From positions 1 through 40,817 of IMG/VR virus record IMGVR_UViG_3300046425_000473: a DNA stretch of 40,817 bases; one strand, written 5' to 3'. This stretch comes from a virus. Below are positions 1 to 7,893 of the stretch, one piece after another. The translations under genes were made by a program, and so were the position numbers. Position 1 is the stretch's first letter. Each line of letters opens with the position of its first letter. Under the pieces are notes generated by a model. It saw nothing but the letters and a program-made list of their open reading frames with translations. It was not told the DNA's origin and ran no database searches.

Positions 1-560
1 ATAAAACCTTGGCCAACTGACCATGGCTCTTCCGCCCATACATTTATTGCAATTGCTCCTCTTTTTCCTTCAATTACAGTGTCAACTCCGTGAACAACTT
101 CACCTGGGTTAAAAATAACTAATCTATTTGGTCTTGTTTTAATAACCTCTGGTGTGTTTTCTTCTCCGTCTGTATAAATGTGTAAATCTCCTCCTTTAAA
201 ATCAAAACCAGGTGGATAGTAAACACATCCTAAAACTGGAAACATTCTATTTCCCGTTTTTTGTCTATACTGTACGTCATCGTCAAAGTGTAGTTCTAAA
301 TAATTTCTTCTACCATCTTCTGCTGCGGTTTGTAAACCCGTCCAATATTCAAATCCATTAACTTCCATGTTTAATTTAACTGGAAGATTATCTTTCCAGA
401 TATATTCTGCCAATCTTTGCTTAATATTTGCGGCAGGTTTATTCCACCATCCTTTCCAATATTTATAATCCCCTGTTGGAACATAAAAGTTATCTCCTTC
501 TTTTAAAATGTCTTTTAATAATTGTTCGTCTTGTATAAAATCATCAAATACTGCTATCAT
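1..560 (-). CDS. 2OG-Fe(II) oxygenase (partial, C-terminus outside window)
   Basis: Read directly from the minus strand: the ATG is at 558-560 and the frame is open to the window edge for 186 codons, so the C-terminal end is missing. The protein has the iron-binding pattern of 2-oxoglutarate/Fe(II) dioxygenases of the prolyl-4-hydroxylase type. H91 and D93 lie in HFDDD, the distal H157 in PGEVVHG, and the 2OG-binding R167 in GKRGAIAIN. Such enzymes hydroxylate a substrate using O2 and 2-oxoglutarate. They are common in marine T4-like phages, where the substrate is usually unknown. It follows gp4 (19-base gap) in the same direction. A role in DNA-base or virion-protein modification is possible but not shown. 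Confidence 0.8.
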   Translation of the reverse strand, partial: MIAVFDDFIQDEQLLKDILKEGDNFYVPTGDYKYWKGWWNKPAANIKQRLAEYIWKDNLPVKLNMEVNGFEYWTGLQTAAEDGRRNYLELHFDDDVQYRQKTGNRMFPVLGCVYYPPGFDFKGGDLHIYTDGEENTPEVIKTRPNRLVIFNPGEVVHGVDTVIEGKRGAIAINVWAEEPWSVGQGF

Positions 561-578
561 GTTTTAAAATTTATATGT

Positions 579-1067
579 TTAATGTAATCCATTGATTATT
601 GTTTCTTCTGTTAATACTATAAAATTCCAATTTCGCTGAGAACAGAATTCTTTAGCTGCATTATATTTATCCATATTTTTAACGTATTGCTCAGCCAAAA
701 ACTTATAAGATTTTAGTGCTTTTTTAGAATTTACCTTAGGTGGTTCAGGCTTCTGAATTTGTTGTTTTGGTTTAATTTCTACTAAATATTCTTTAACACT
801 GTCATCGGGTTGAATTGCTTTAAAATAAAAATCAGGATAATATTTTCTTTTAGTAGAATCTTGCCTTGACCAATAGGGTATTTCAACTGGTTCACTTGAC
901 CACATACTTACTTTTTCATTTTTGTCACACCACATCATAAACTTACGTTCCCAGGAACTTCTATATATGATAGGAGTAGGTCCTGCATATTTAGAAGGAT
1001 TATTAGGTTTAAAATAACCTTGATTAAATCCTGAATTTTTAGTTGGTTTAACATTCTTTATTGACAT
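579..1067 (-). CDS. 4: Head completion protein, T4 gp4 family
   Basis: 162 aa, close to T4 gp4 in length. The protein has a TnsA/PD-(D/E)xK nuclease-like core: E40 in SSWERKFMMWCD, D79 in YYPDF, and E97-x-K99 in YLVEIKP. In T4, gp4 is needed with gp50 and gp65 to complete filled heads before tail joining. It is thought to act on or protect the DNA end at the portal. Its ATG overlaps the gp55 stop (TAATG), so the two are probably translationally coupled. The catalytic-looking triad is visible. Whether it is an active nuclease is not known from sequence. Confidence 0.85.
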   Translation of the reverse strand: MSIKNVKPTKNSGFNQGYFKPNNPSKYAGPTPIIYRSSWERKFMMWCDKNEKVSMWSSEPVEIPYWSRQDSTKRKYYPDFYFKAIQPDDSVKEYLVEIKPKQQIQKPEPPKVNSKKALKSYKFLAEQYVKNMDKYNAAKEFCSQRNWNFIVLTEETIINGLH

Positions 1068-1450
1068 TAGATACTGTAAATTCCTGTTTGATTTTCAGAG
1101 TTACCTGATCCCTTGTCTATGGATAAAGTTCCTTTATATTTTTGAGGGTGAATCTTATTCCATCCCTTTGCATAACCTCTTTTTGCTATTTCCGTAAAAT
1201 AGGCAAATGCGTTTGGATATTTTGGATTAAAATTTCTCCAATATTTTAAAAGATCTAAAATAGCAAACTGTAGACAATCGTTTCTGTCGTCTTCGCTTAC
1301 ATATTTCATACGGTTAATTGCCTTTTCTGCGAGAAGAATTAACATTTTTTCTGCGTCTCTGGTTAATTTATCTTGCTCTTTAGAAAGAACCATTTGATCG
1401 TAAAGATCTCTATTATTTAGATAGTTTTTTGATTTTCTTCTTTTAGCCAC
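1067..1450 (-). CDS. 55: RNA polymerase sigma factor for late transcription, gp55-like
   Basis: 127 aa, shorter than T4 gp55 (185 aa). The segment around residues 57-100 (DCLQFAILDLLKYWRNF, then NAFAYFTEIAKRG) matches the sigma region 2-like core that reads TATAAATA late promoters. The start is GTG at 1448-1450. An ATG 9 bases upstream is in another frame and hits a stop after four codons. The usual T4 clamp-binding hydrophobic C-terminal tail is not obvious: the protein ends in GIYSI. A perfect TATAAATA lies just upstream. Family assignment rests on the core motif and its position next to gp4. Confidence 0.72.
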   Translation of the reverse strand: MAKRRKSKNYLNNRDLYDQMVLSKEQDKLTRDAEKMLILLAEKAINRMKYVSEDDRNDCLQFAILDLLKYWRNFNPKYPNAFAYFTEIAKRGYAKGWNKIHPQKYKGTLSIDKGSGNSENQTGIYSI

Positions 1451-1463
1451 AATGCATATTGTT

Positions 1464-1471
1464 TATTTATA
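1464..1471 (-). promoter_or_regulatory. Candidate T4-type late promoter (TATAAATA)
   Basis: On the minus strand the octamer TATAAATA lies 13 bases before the gp55 start codon. It is the exact late-promoter -10 box read by T4 gp55. It would give a transcript with a very short leader covering gp55, gp4 and the oxygenase. I found no other perfect copy correctly placed before a minus-strand gene in the window, so chance occurrence in AT-rich DNA remains possible. Confidence 0.35.
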
Positions 1472-1508
1472 GAGATTATACTCTCAAATGTTAAAAAGTT
1501 TATTACCT

Positions 1509-1533
1509 AAAAAAGGGACCGATGGTCCCTTCT
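1509..1533 (-). terminator. Rho-independent terminator
   Basis: Minus-strand hairpin AAGGGACC-ATC-GGTCCCTT followed by a T run. It lies 20 bases past the stop of the 250-aa gene and separates it from the gp55-gp4 unit. Confidence 0.85.
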
Positions 1534-1553
1534 TTATAATTCGATGATACGTA

Positions 1554-2306
1554 TTATGCCTTTAATGCTTCAATCTTTTCTTCCCAAGATTTAATTTCAG
1601 AATTGATTAAAGAATCAGCTTCTTTAATTTCTTCAATTGATTTATCAGCTTCAGCTAATAAACCTCTTTGGTCTTTTAAGAAAGAAATCATATCTTCATA
1701 TTTAGAAATCTCTTCAGATTTTTTTGCTTCTTCTGCTAATTCTCCTTCTAACATTTCCATTACGACCGGAGATGCATCTTCAGATGTTTCATCTTTAATA
1801 TATTCTACGGCTTCATTAGCAGATGCTGAGAAAAATTTAGATAATTTGGTGTCTTCGTTGTATCTTGAAATAAACAGATTTTCATCTAATTTAAATAAAT
1901 CAACGGTGACACCTCCTTTCTTGTATGTAGTAGCGAAATCTACTATCATAAAGTTTTCCATGATAGAGGAAAGACTTTCAAATAACTTAGCTTTATTTTT
2001 ATTTTCGTATCTAACTAAACCGCTAGTTAATGCGAAGTTAGAAAAAGATTCTAAAATCTCAGTGTTATTGTTGTAAAATTTACCTTCTTCAATGTTGTAA
2101 ATAAATTTAGAAGATCCGTGATACCATCTTACGGTTTCGTTTAAAAACTCAAAGCTTTCAAATGCAGAAATAGCAGATAGCAAATTTGAATTTTTAGGAT
2201 TTTCAATAATTTCAACGTTATTTTCTTTTATTTCGTAAGTTCTACCATTTAAATAGAATTGAAAAGATTCTTCAATTTTTACGAAAGGAGCTAATATGTT
2301 TGCCAT
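1554..2306 (-). CDS. Hypothetical protein with C-terminal coiled coil
   Basis: 250 aa, not recognised. The first two thirds are mixed with many aromatic residues (RWYHGSSKFIYNIEEG). The last ~65 residues are Glu/Lys-rich with heptad-like spacing and probably form a coiled coil. It is acidic overall and has no signal peptide or membrane segment. It lies downstream of the gp15 gene (44-base gap) and is followed by a terminator, so it is the last gene of that unit. A virion or assembly role is plausible from position only. Confidence 0.6.
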   Translation of the reverse strand: MANILAPFVKIEESFQFYLNGRTYEIKENNVEIIENPKNSNLLSAISAFESFEFLNETVRWYHGSSKFIYNIEEGKFYNNNTEILESFSNFALTSGLVRYENKNKAKLFESLSSIMENFMIVDFATTYKKGGVTVDLFKLDENLFISRYNEDTKLSKFFSASANEAVEYIKDETSEDASPVVMEMLEGELAEEAKKSEEISKYEDMISFLKDQRGLLAEADKSIEEIKEADSLINSEIKSWEEKIEALKA

Positions 2307-2350
2307 TTTATTATTTATTTAATTTTTTATTATTTATGTATATATCTGTA

Positions 2351-3256
2351 TTATATGTCGTTTTCGTCAATTATGTTAGGGTCGTCTTCTTTTGCTTGAA
2401 TTTGCTTGTTCTGAGATTCTCCCCGGTTGGAAGTAATAGACTTTTGTTTAATTTCAAACATTCTATTACCTGAATGAAATTCAGAGTTTCCACCTCCACC
2501 ATAGTGTCTAGCTCCATTTGGCCCATAAGATACACTTCCTCCTGTTCCTGCTTCGCCTCCAGTTCCAGCTCCTCCATCAGGTGTGTTTGAGAATGAAGGA
2601 ATAAATGAGTTAACTTCAATTGGAAACGTAATGTTATACTTATCTTTATCGTCAAATCCAAAATCAATAGGACTTTCAACAGTATAGTCGTCTGGAAGAG
2701 CATAATAAGATGCTAGTCTATATGTTCCTTCGTCTAGATGTCCAACTTCAACATTAAAGTAATTAGATTTGTATAATCTTTTGATTATCATTTCAGTGAT
2801 CTTTAATGCGTCTAATGTCGAAGACACTAAGACTTCAATGTCAAAGTTTAGTGTTATAGGTATCATTTCAAATTCAGAAGAATATGACTGAAGAGATCCT
2901 TCTTGATCTAGTCTTGTGTATTCTCCCATAATTCTTCTATTTACAAGCTTAGAAGAATCTATAGAAATAGAAGATATTCTTGCAACTCCTCTTGGAACTA
3001 CATCGTAATTTCCATCTGCAAACCCAGGATCTGGGTAACAGTCTTCTCCGGTTGGAGTCGTAAATAAAAAATTATCTCTTAGAAATTGATCGTCTCCTGT
3101 AATTGAATAATAGAAAGGAACGTCTATGTCTTTTCTAGTATCTTTATCTACTTGTCGCTGGAACCAGACCTTATTATTTAAATCAGCTAAAAGACCGATT
3201 ATAATGTGTCTAATTATCGCGTCGTCAGAATTATATTTAAGATTATATGTTGCCAT
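2351..3256 (-). CDS. 15: Tail sheath stabiliser and completion protein, gp15-like
   Basis: 301 aa (T4 gp15: 272). The order of motifs follows T4 gp15: an N-terminal AIIRHIIIGLLADLNN region followed by DVPFYYSITGDDQFLRDN, a central PRGVARISSISID, then MIPITLNFDIEVLVSSTLD and a late FPIEVNSFIPSF. gp15 caps the tail tube and sheath end and joins the tail to the head. The C-terminal ~80 residues are Gly/Ser-rich, then polar and charged, and are probably disordered. It starts 3 bases after the stop of the upstream AAA+ gene. Identity is by pattern from memory of T4 gp15, not by alignment. Confidence 0.72.
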   Translation of the reverse strand: MATYNLKYNSDDAIIRHIIIGLLADLNNKVWFQRQVDKDTRKDIDVPFYYSITGDDQFLRDNFLFTTPTGEDCYPDPGFADGNYDVVPRGVARISSISIDSSKLVNRRIMGEYTRLDQEGSLQSYSSEFEMIPITLNFDIEVLVSSTLDALKITEMIIKRLYKSNYFNVEVGHLDEGTYRLASYYALPDDYTVESPIDFGFDDKDKYNITFPIEVNSFIPSFSNTPDGGAGTGGEAGTGGSVSYGPNGARHYGGGGNSEFHSGNRMFEIKQKSITSNRGESQNKQIQAKEDDPNIIDENDI

Positions 3257-3259
3257 TTA

Positions 3260-4615
3260 TTATAGGTATCTTCTTGCTGCTCTTTCCCAATTTGGTAGAC
3301 CTGACATTTTTAAACCAGCCGCTTTAACAAATGTTCTCATAGAAACATCATTTGCATTTTTCATAAATTCATATATTTCTCTTTTCTCCTCAAGTGGCAT
3401 TTCTGTAGGTTCTAAGTGAGGTAATAATCTTTCCATTCTTTCCATCAAGGTTGCATCATCTGGATTAACGTCAACTAAAATTGACCTTGATCTGATTGCT
3501 CCATCTGGATCTGCTTTATCTTTTGCTAAGTTTGAAATAAATATCACTCTTCCTGAGAATTCAAATGAATTAGGAACAATTCCATTTTCTTCTAAATTAA
3601 ATGCTTCTTCAGGGCTTACGTCTTTAGGATCGTATACTGCTTTAGTCTTTTTTAAATAAGAAATCTTTCTTATTTTCTTTGTATCTAAAGCTGCTTTCAT
3701 TAGGTTTCTACCGTTTTCATCTCTAAATACTGCGTCACAATCATCAAAGATTAATGTTTTATTTCTATATTGGTAAAATTTCTTATACATCATAATTACA
3801 GATGCAGCACCAGATACTAGTACATAGTCTTCTTCATCGACAAGACCTTCATCTTTCATTGCTCTTTCTACATTATATGTTTTACCCGTACCCGCTCTAC
3901 CTGAAATAAATAGAGAGTTAAATGCACCAGCCGCAACTCTTCTTGATATTTCGTAAATATCTTCCATAGTCTCTTCTAGATATTTTACTTTATCGTCAAG
4001 TGTCGCTTCATTTTTTGTCTCCATTGGAGAAGGCTTAACTTTAACCTGCTGTCCTTTCTTAATGTTCATGATAGAAGAGTAAGGAACTTCTAATTCATCT
4101 GCTATTTTATTTACTGCGATACCAGATGATAATTTAGCTTCAATCATTTTAATCTCTTCTTTAGAAAAAGCTCTATTTTTTCTTCTTTCTAATAACATTG
4201 ACTCCTGTATAGATGCAGCGTATTTTTTATCCATTAATCTAACAAATTCTCCAACTAATTTGACAATTGGAAATGTTTCAGATGAAATAGAAAAGTCAGA
4301 TTGAATATTTGCAGCATCTGAAAAATAAACTATAGAACCTACAATACCTGGATTCTTAGCAGTTGCTGATGTTACCATAAAGGACTCTGTTCCTTTACTA
4401 GAATAAAACATAATTCCTTGTTTTTCTTCTCCACCAACCTCACTAAACATCGTGTATGGAAATTTCTTAAAGTCTTTCTTTGTCTTTTTATTTACAAATT
4501 TTGCAATTAAAAGAGCTGCTCTATTTAATGAAGGATTAGTAATGGATGGATCTACTGAATCGGCTTTTGTAGCTTCTACTAAATAGTCATCATATTTTAA
4601 TATCTTATGTCTCAT
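3260..4615 (-). CDS. AAA+ ATPase with central helix-turn-helix
   Basis: 451 aa. Walker A GRAGTGKT is at 239-246, Walker B LIFDD at 288-292, then a sensor-like FISNL and an IRSRS arginine-finger-like motif. Residues ~150-187 look like a helix-turn-helix (SGIAVNKIADELEVPYSSI). The first 15 residues (ILKYDDYLVE then A) resemble the capsid-targeting leaders of the accessory block, and ESMLLE at 138-143 resembles the module-boundary motif there. It sits between gp46 and gp15. I do not recognise a T4 counterpart. It could be a remodeller acting on DNA or on assembly intermediates. The ATPase fold is well supported; the function is not. Confidence 0.8.
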   Translation of the reverse strand: MRHKILKYDDYLVEATKADSVDPSITNPSLNRAALLIAKFVNKKTKKDFKKFPYTMFSEVGGEEKQGIMFYSSKGTESFMVTSATAKNPGIVGSIVYFSDAANIQSDFSISSETFPIVKLVGEFVRLMDKKYAASIQESMLLERRKNRAFSKEEIKMIEAKLSSGIAVNKIADELEVPYSSIMNIKKGQQVKVKPSPMETKNEATLDDKVKYLEETMEDIYEISRRVAAGAFNSLFISGRAGTGKTYNVERAMKDEGLVDEEDYVLVSGAASVIMMYKKFYQYRNKTLIFDDCDAVFRDENGRNLMKAALDTKKIRKISYLKKTKAVYDPKDVSPEEAFNLEENGIVPNSFEFSGRVIFISNLAKDKADPDGAIRSRSILVDVNPDDATLMERMERLLPHLEPTEMPLEEKREIYEFMKNANDVSMRTFVKAAGLKMSGLPNWERAARRYL

Positions 4616-4657
4616 ATCGGGACTTCTGTTTTTTTATAATATTTAGACTATATATCT

Positions 4658-6331
4658 TTATTCTATAACTTCTATATCTAGTTTGGAAAATCCGTTCTCT
4701 CTATAAATTTGTATTTTTTTATCGAATAGTTCATGAGGAAGAACTGTGTGATTAATTACAAACGTATTAATCTTGCTATCTTTGATAACTTGTGATAAAA
4801 TTTTAAGAATATTATGAACTCCATCTGCGTCTACTGAAGATAATAGCTCGTCTAAAAATAATAGATTTAATTGTGGAAACCTTAACTTAAGTATTTTTAT
4901 AATAGCTATTATAATTATAAAGTCTGCTTTTTTTCTTTCACCAGTTGAAAGCGTAAGTGGATTAATTTCTTCACCTAAGTGATTTATTAAACAATTGAAT
5001 TTTTCGTCAAATCTAATATGAAATGGAAGGTGCATCGTTTGTCCCATTGCTGCAATATTAGCGTTAAGGCCTGGAAGAATAGTTTTTACAGCTAAATTCT
5101 TAACACCATCTTCTCCTAAAACTTCTTCTAAGATTTCTAAGAAATTATAACTTCCAGATGTTTCATCCTTTTTATTAGCTTTTTCTTTTTCTTGAGTTTC
5201 AAAATCTTCAATGATTTGTCTTAGATGAGAAAAGTCTTTGTTAGATCCTAAAGAATCCTTAATTTTAATAAGTTCTCCTTTAAGATTTCTAATATTAGTA
5301 TTAATTGTAGAAACTTTATCGTTAATAGCCCTGTCTTTAATTCTTAAATCTGCAATATCGTCTTTAATGGAAGTTACAGATTTTTCTGCTTTTTCAATTT
5401 CAGAAGGAAGAGTATTGGCTTTATTTTCAATTTCCTTTTTTCTTTCTTGGTGAAAAGAAGATGTCAATTCACCTTCACATGTTGGGCATTTATCGCTTTC
5501 ATATAACGCTAGTTTTTTCTTCAATTCGTCTAATTCATATTTTAGCTTTGAATAATTAGATTGTTTTTCTTGAAGAGTTTCTTGATTGCTTGATATTTTT
5601 TCAGAAACTTTAGAACTTGCTTCTTCTAATTTAATCCTATTAGCGTCATATCTTTTTAAGCTTTCTTTTAAAGCTTCTATTTCTTCTTTATTCTTAGTAT
5701 CTGCTTCTGCTAATAACTGATTTAACTTCATATTAACTGAGACGATATTTTCACTAAGCTGATTTAGTTCTTTTTCATAAGAATCTAATTCTATTTTAAG
5801 GTCTCTTCTTTCTTCTTTAATTTGCTTTTGCATATCGTTAAGAATAGAAAAACCAAACATTTTATCTATGATCTGTCTTTTGTCATGATTTGTCATGGTT
5901 AAAAAAGACTTAAAATCATTTACAGATAGAATAATTATATTTTTAAATACATGGTATGGAATTCCAAATATTTCTTCTTCTAAATAATCTTGAACTGACT
6001 TTTTACCCGCTTTATCAAATTCTACACCATTTAAAAGAACCTTAAATCTATTTGGCATTAAACCTCTTTCAATCTCTACCTTAGTCCCTTTGCAATAAAG
6101 TTCTATTCTTACCCATAATTCTTTATTGATTCTATTGGGAAGATCTGCCATTTTAACACCTTCTACTTTTCCATACAGGGCATATACTATCGCATTCGCG
6201 ATTGTAGTTTTACCTTCGCCATTCTTTCCAAGTGTTAAAAGTAATTCTGCCTTATTATCTTCAAACTCTATTTTTTGAATAGAGTTTCCATAAGATGCAA
6301 AATTTTTAAATTCTATAGACTTAATCTTCAT
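4658..6331 (-). CDS. 46: Recombination endonuclease subunit gp46 (SbcC/Rad50-like)
   Basis: 557 aa, the expected length. Walker A GKNGEGKT is at 35-42. Long coiled coils flank a zinc hook CPTC (C282, C285). The ABC signature LSTGERKKAD and Walker B NLLFLDELLSSVD are near the C-terminus. With gp47 it forms the Mre11/Rad50-type nuclease that resects double-strand ends for recombination-dependent replication. Its ATG overlaps the gp47 stop (ATGA), which supports coupled, balanced synthesis. Confidence 0.95.
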   Translation of the reverse strand: MKIKSIEFKNFASYGNSIQKIEFEDNKAELLLTLGKNGEGKTTIANAIVYALYGKVEGVKMADLPNRINKELWVRIELYCKGTKVEIERGLMPNRFKVLLNGVEFDKAGKKSVQDYLEEEIFGIPYHVFKNIIILSVNDFKSFLTMTNHDKRQIIDKMFGFSILNDMQKQIKEERRDLKIELDSYEKELNQLSENIVSVNMKLNQLLAEADTKNKEEIEALKESLKRYDANRIKLEEASSKVSEKISSNQETLQEKQSNYSKLKYELDELKKKLALYESDKCPTCEGELTSSFHQERKKEIENKANTLPSEIEKAEKSVTSIKDDIADLRIKDRAINDKVSTINTNIRNLKGELIKIKDSLGSNKDFSHLRQIIEDFETQEKEKANKKDETSGSYNFLEILEEVLGEDGVKNLAVKTILPGLNANIAAMGQTMHLPFHIRFDEKFNCLINHLGEEINPLTLSTGERKKADFIIIIAIIKILKLRFPQLNLLFLDELLSSVDADGVHNILKILSQVIKDSKINTFVINHTVLPHELFDKKIQIYRENGFSKLDIEVIE

Positions 6332-7443
6332 ACTTCGTTGTCATAATTATATGCACACTTATCGTGTAGGTTCTTTAAACTTTCTTTGACTCTTTCTCTT
6401 GTTTCGTCATCGTGTGGTAAACCATCAACGTATGTGTTACATAGGTGCAAGATGTTGTAATTTTTATAGAGATCTTCTATTTCATCCATATCATACAAAT
6501 CTTTATCTAAGAAAGAATCTTGCTCATATATGTTAGGTTCTATTTTTCTACCTATTTTTTGTATTTTGTTTATTAATCTAGAAAGTGCACTTGTAGTTGC
6601 AATGTTAGAAGGAACGTATAAATCTACGAAGTTATTTCTAATCTTATCTTTAAATTCACCTAGAGGAACATTGTAAAGACCTGTGAGATAGTATTTTACA
6701 AACTTTGGTGATATAGTATTCTCATAGAAAGTCTCTTCCATTGTTCCTAGATCAACCATATCAAATCCCTTTGTATTGCCAGAATCAGAGCGTGTTAATT
6801 CATACGGTGTTCCTACTAATCTTAATTTTCCTTTAGTTTGTCTATAATGAATATGTCCAGAATAAACGGCATCATAATTCTTATATGAAACTGTATCTGT
6901 TCCGTGGTGATTTTTTACTTTAGAATTTAAAGAAACTCCCGAAACCTCTGAATGGCAAAATACAATTTGAGAATTAGGGAACTGTGCTAGGGTTTCTGCC
7001 TCATGCGCAGAATCTCTTCTCCACGGCATTAATAAAACTTTCTTTCCACCCCAATTAAATTCCTTAGGTTCTTTATATACTGCTACATTTGGAATCCATT
7101 TTAAAGAATCAATAGAACTTACTTCATTTGATTTTTTAGCCCATATATCATGATTACCGCATATAACATGAACGGGTAAAATTTCACCTAATCTTTCGAA
7201 AAGATCTACTGCATAGTGAAGAACTCTTAGATTTATACTTTGTCTATTATCGAATGCATCTCCAACCTGAACTAAAATATCCCCGGGTTTAACATCTCTT
7301 TTTAAAGTTGGAATAAATTGGTTTTCGTAAAAATCCTTTTGAATTTCTAACCATTCAAGAGAATTAGAACGAACTCCAAGGTGCATGTCTCCGAGAATCC
7401 AGATTCTATTTACTGGTTTCTCTAATACCTTAGGCTCAATCAT
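6328..7443 (-). CDS. 47: Recombination endonuclease subunit gp47 (SbcD/Mre11-like)
   Basis: 371 aa (T4 gp47: 339). The metallophosphoesterase motifs are in order: GDMHLG (D19, H21), VGDAFDNR, CGNHDIW and YSGHIHYRQ. They supply the two-metal site for nuclease activity. The partner gp46 overlaps at the 3' end. The extra length lies in the C-terminal third, which would contact the gp46 coiled coil. Confidence 0.95.
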   Translation of the reverse strand: MIEPKVLEKPVNRIWILGDMHLGVRSNSLEWLEIQKDFYENQFIPTLKRDVKPGDILVQVGDAFDNRQSINLRVLHYAVDLFERLGEILPVHVICGNHDIWAKKSNEVSSIDSLKWIPNVAVYKEPKEFNWGGKKVLLMPWRRDSAHEAETLAQFPNSQIVFCHSEVSGVSLNSKVKNHHGTDTVSYKNYDAVYSGHIHYRQTKGKLRLVGTPYELTRSDSGNTKGFDMVDLGTMEETFYENTISPKFVKYYLTGLYNVPLGEFKDKIRNNFVDLYVPSNIATTSALSRLINKIQKIGRKIEPNIYEQDSFLDKDLYDMDEIEDLYKNYNILHLCNTYVDGLPHDDETRERVKESLKNLHDKCAYNYDNEV

Positions 7444-7445
7444 AA

Positions 7446-7892
7446 TTAAAAAAGTTTATTTATATTCTTTCTTTGTAGGACGTTAGTCTTTTTATCAAGT
7501 TCTTGAATGAGGTCTTCTTTATATTTGTTACTTAATGAAGAATAGAATTTGGTTGGATTAATGTTAAAGTAGTCACATAATTCTGAAAAAAGATCAATTA
7601 TAGAATATCTGTCGTGTAGCTCATCATACATAAACCCGTAAACTTCATTTATATCTAATTTTCTTAATTTAGTTATTTGTTGAAATTCATCTATTTCATT
7701 AAATTTTTTAAATCTAGAATTAGTAATTAGTTCGTGAATTTTATTTCTAATTTGCTCGCTTTCTATTTTTTCTTCTTCATCCCTATTATCAGTGTACTGT
7801 GGATTAAGATTAAATGAAATCGATCCGTTTAACTCAAAGTCACCGCCATCTTCGAAAGTATTGTCAAATATTTTATCTCTTTTTGTTCTCAT
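7446..7892 (-). CDS. Hypothetical protein; possible gp33-like late co-activator
   Basis: 148 aa, acidic. The C-terminal half (from ~residue 85: YGFMYDELHDRYSIIDLF, then INPTKF, then a short hydrophobic C-terminal tail NINKLF) follows the general layout of T4 gp33. T4 gp33 bridges RNA polymerase and the sliding clamp and ends in a clamp-binding hydrophobic tail. The N-terminal ~60 residues are polar and probably disordered. It lies between gp41 and gp47, packed within 1-3 bases of each. The gp33 assignment is weak and rests on pattern and tail; otherwise the gene is unknown. Confidence 0.65.
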   Translation of the reverse strand: MRTKRDKIFDNTFEDGGDFELNGSISFNLNPQYTDNRDEEEKIESEQIRNKIHELITNSRFKKFNEIDEFQQITKLRKLDINEVYGFMYDELHDRYSIIDLFSELCDYFNINPTKFYSSLSNKYKEDLIQELDKKTNVLQRKNINKLF

Positions 7893-7893
7893 A

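Noticed and set aside
1603-2076. Plus-strand frame of 157 aa
   Set aside because: It lies fully opposite the 250-aa minus-strand gene, is Ser/Leu-rich as expected from the complement of AT-rich code, and has no recognisable motif.
2371-2703. Second minus-strand frame of 110 aa inside gp15
   Set aside because: An out-of-frame reading of the Gly-rich gp15 tail; the gp15 frame continues through it.
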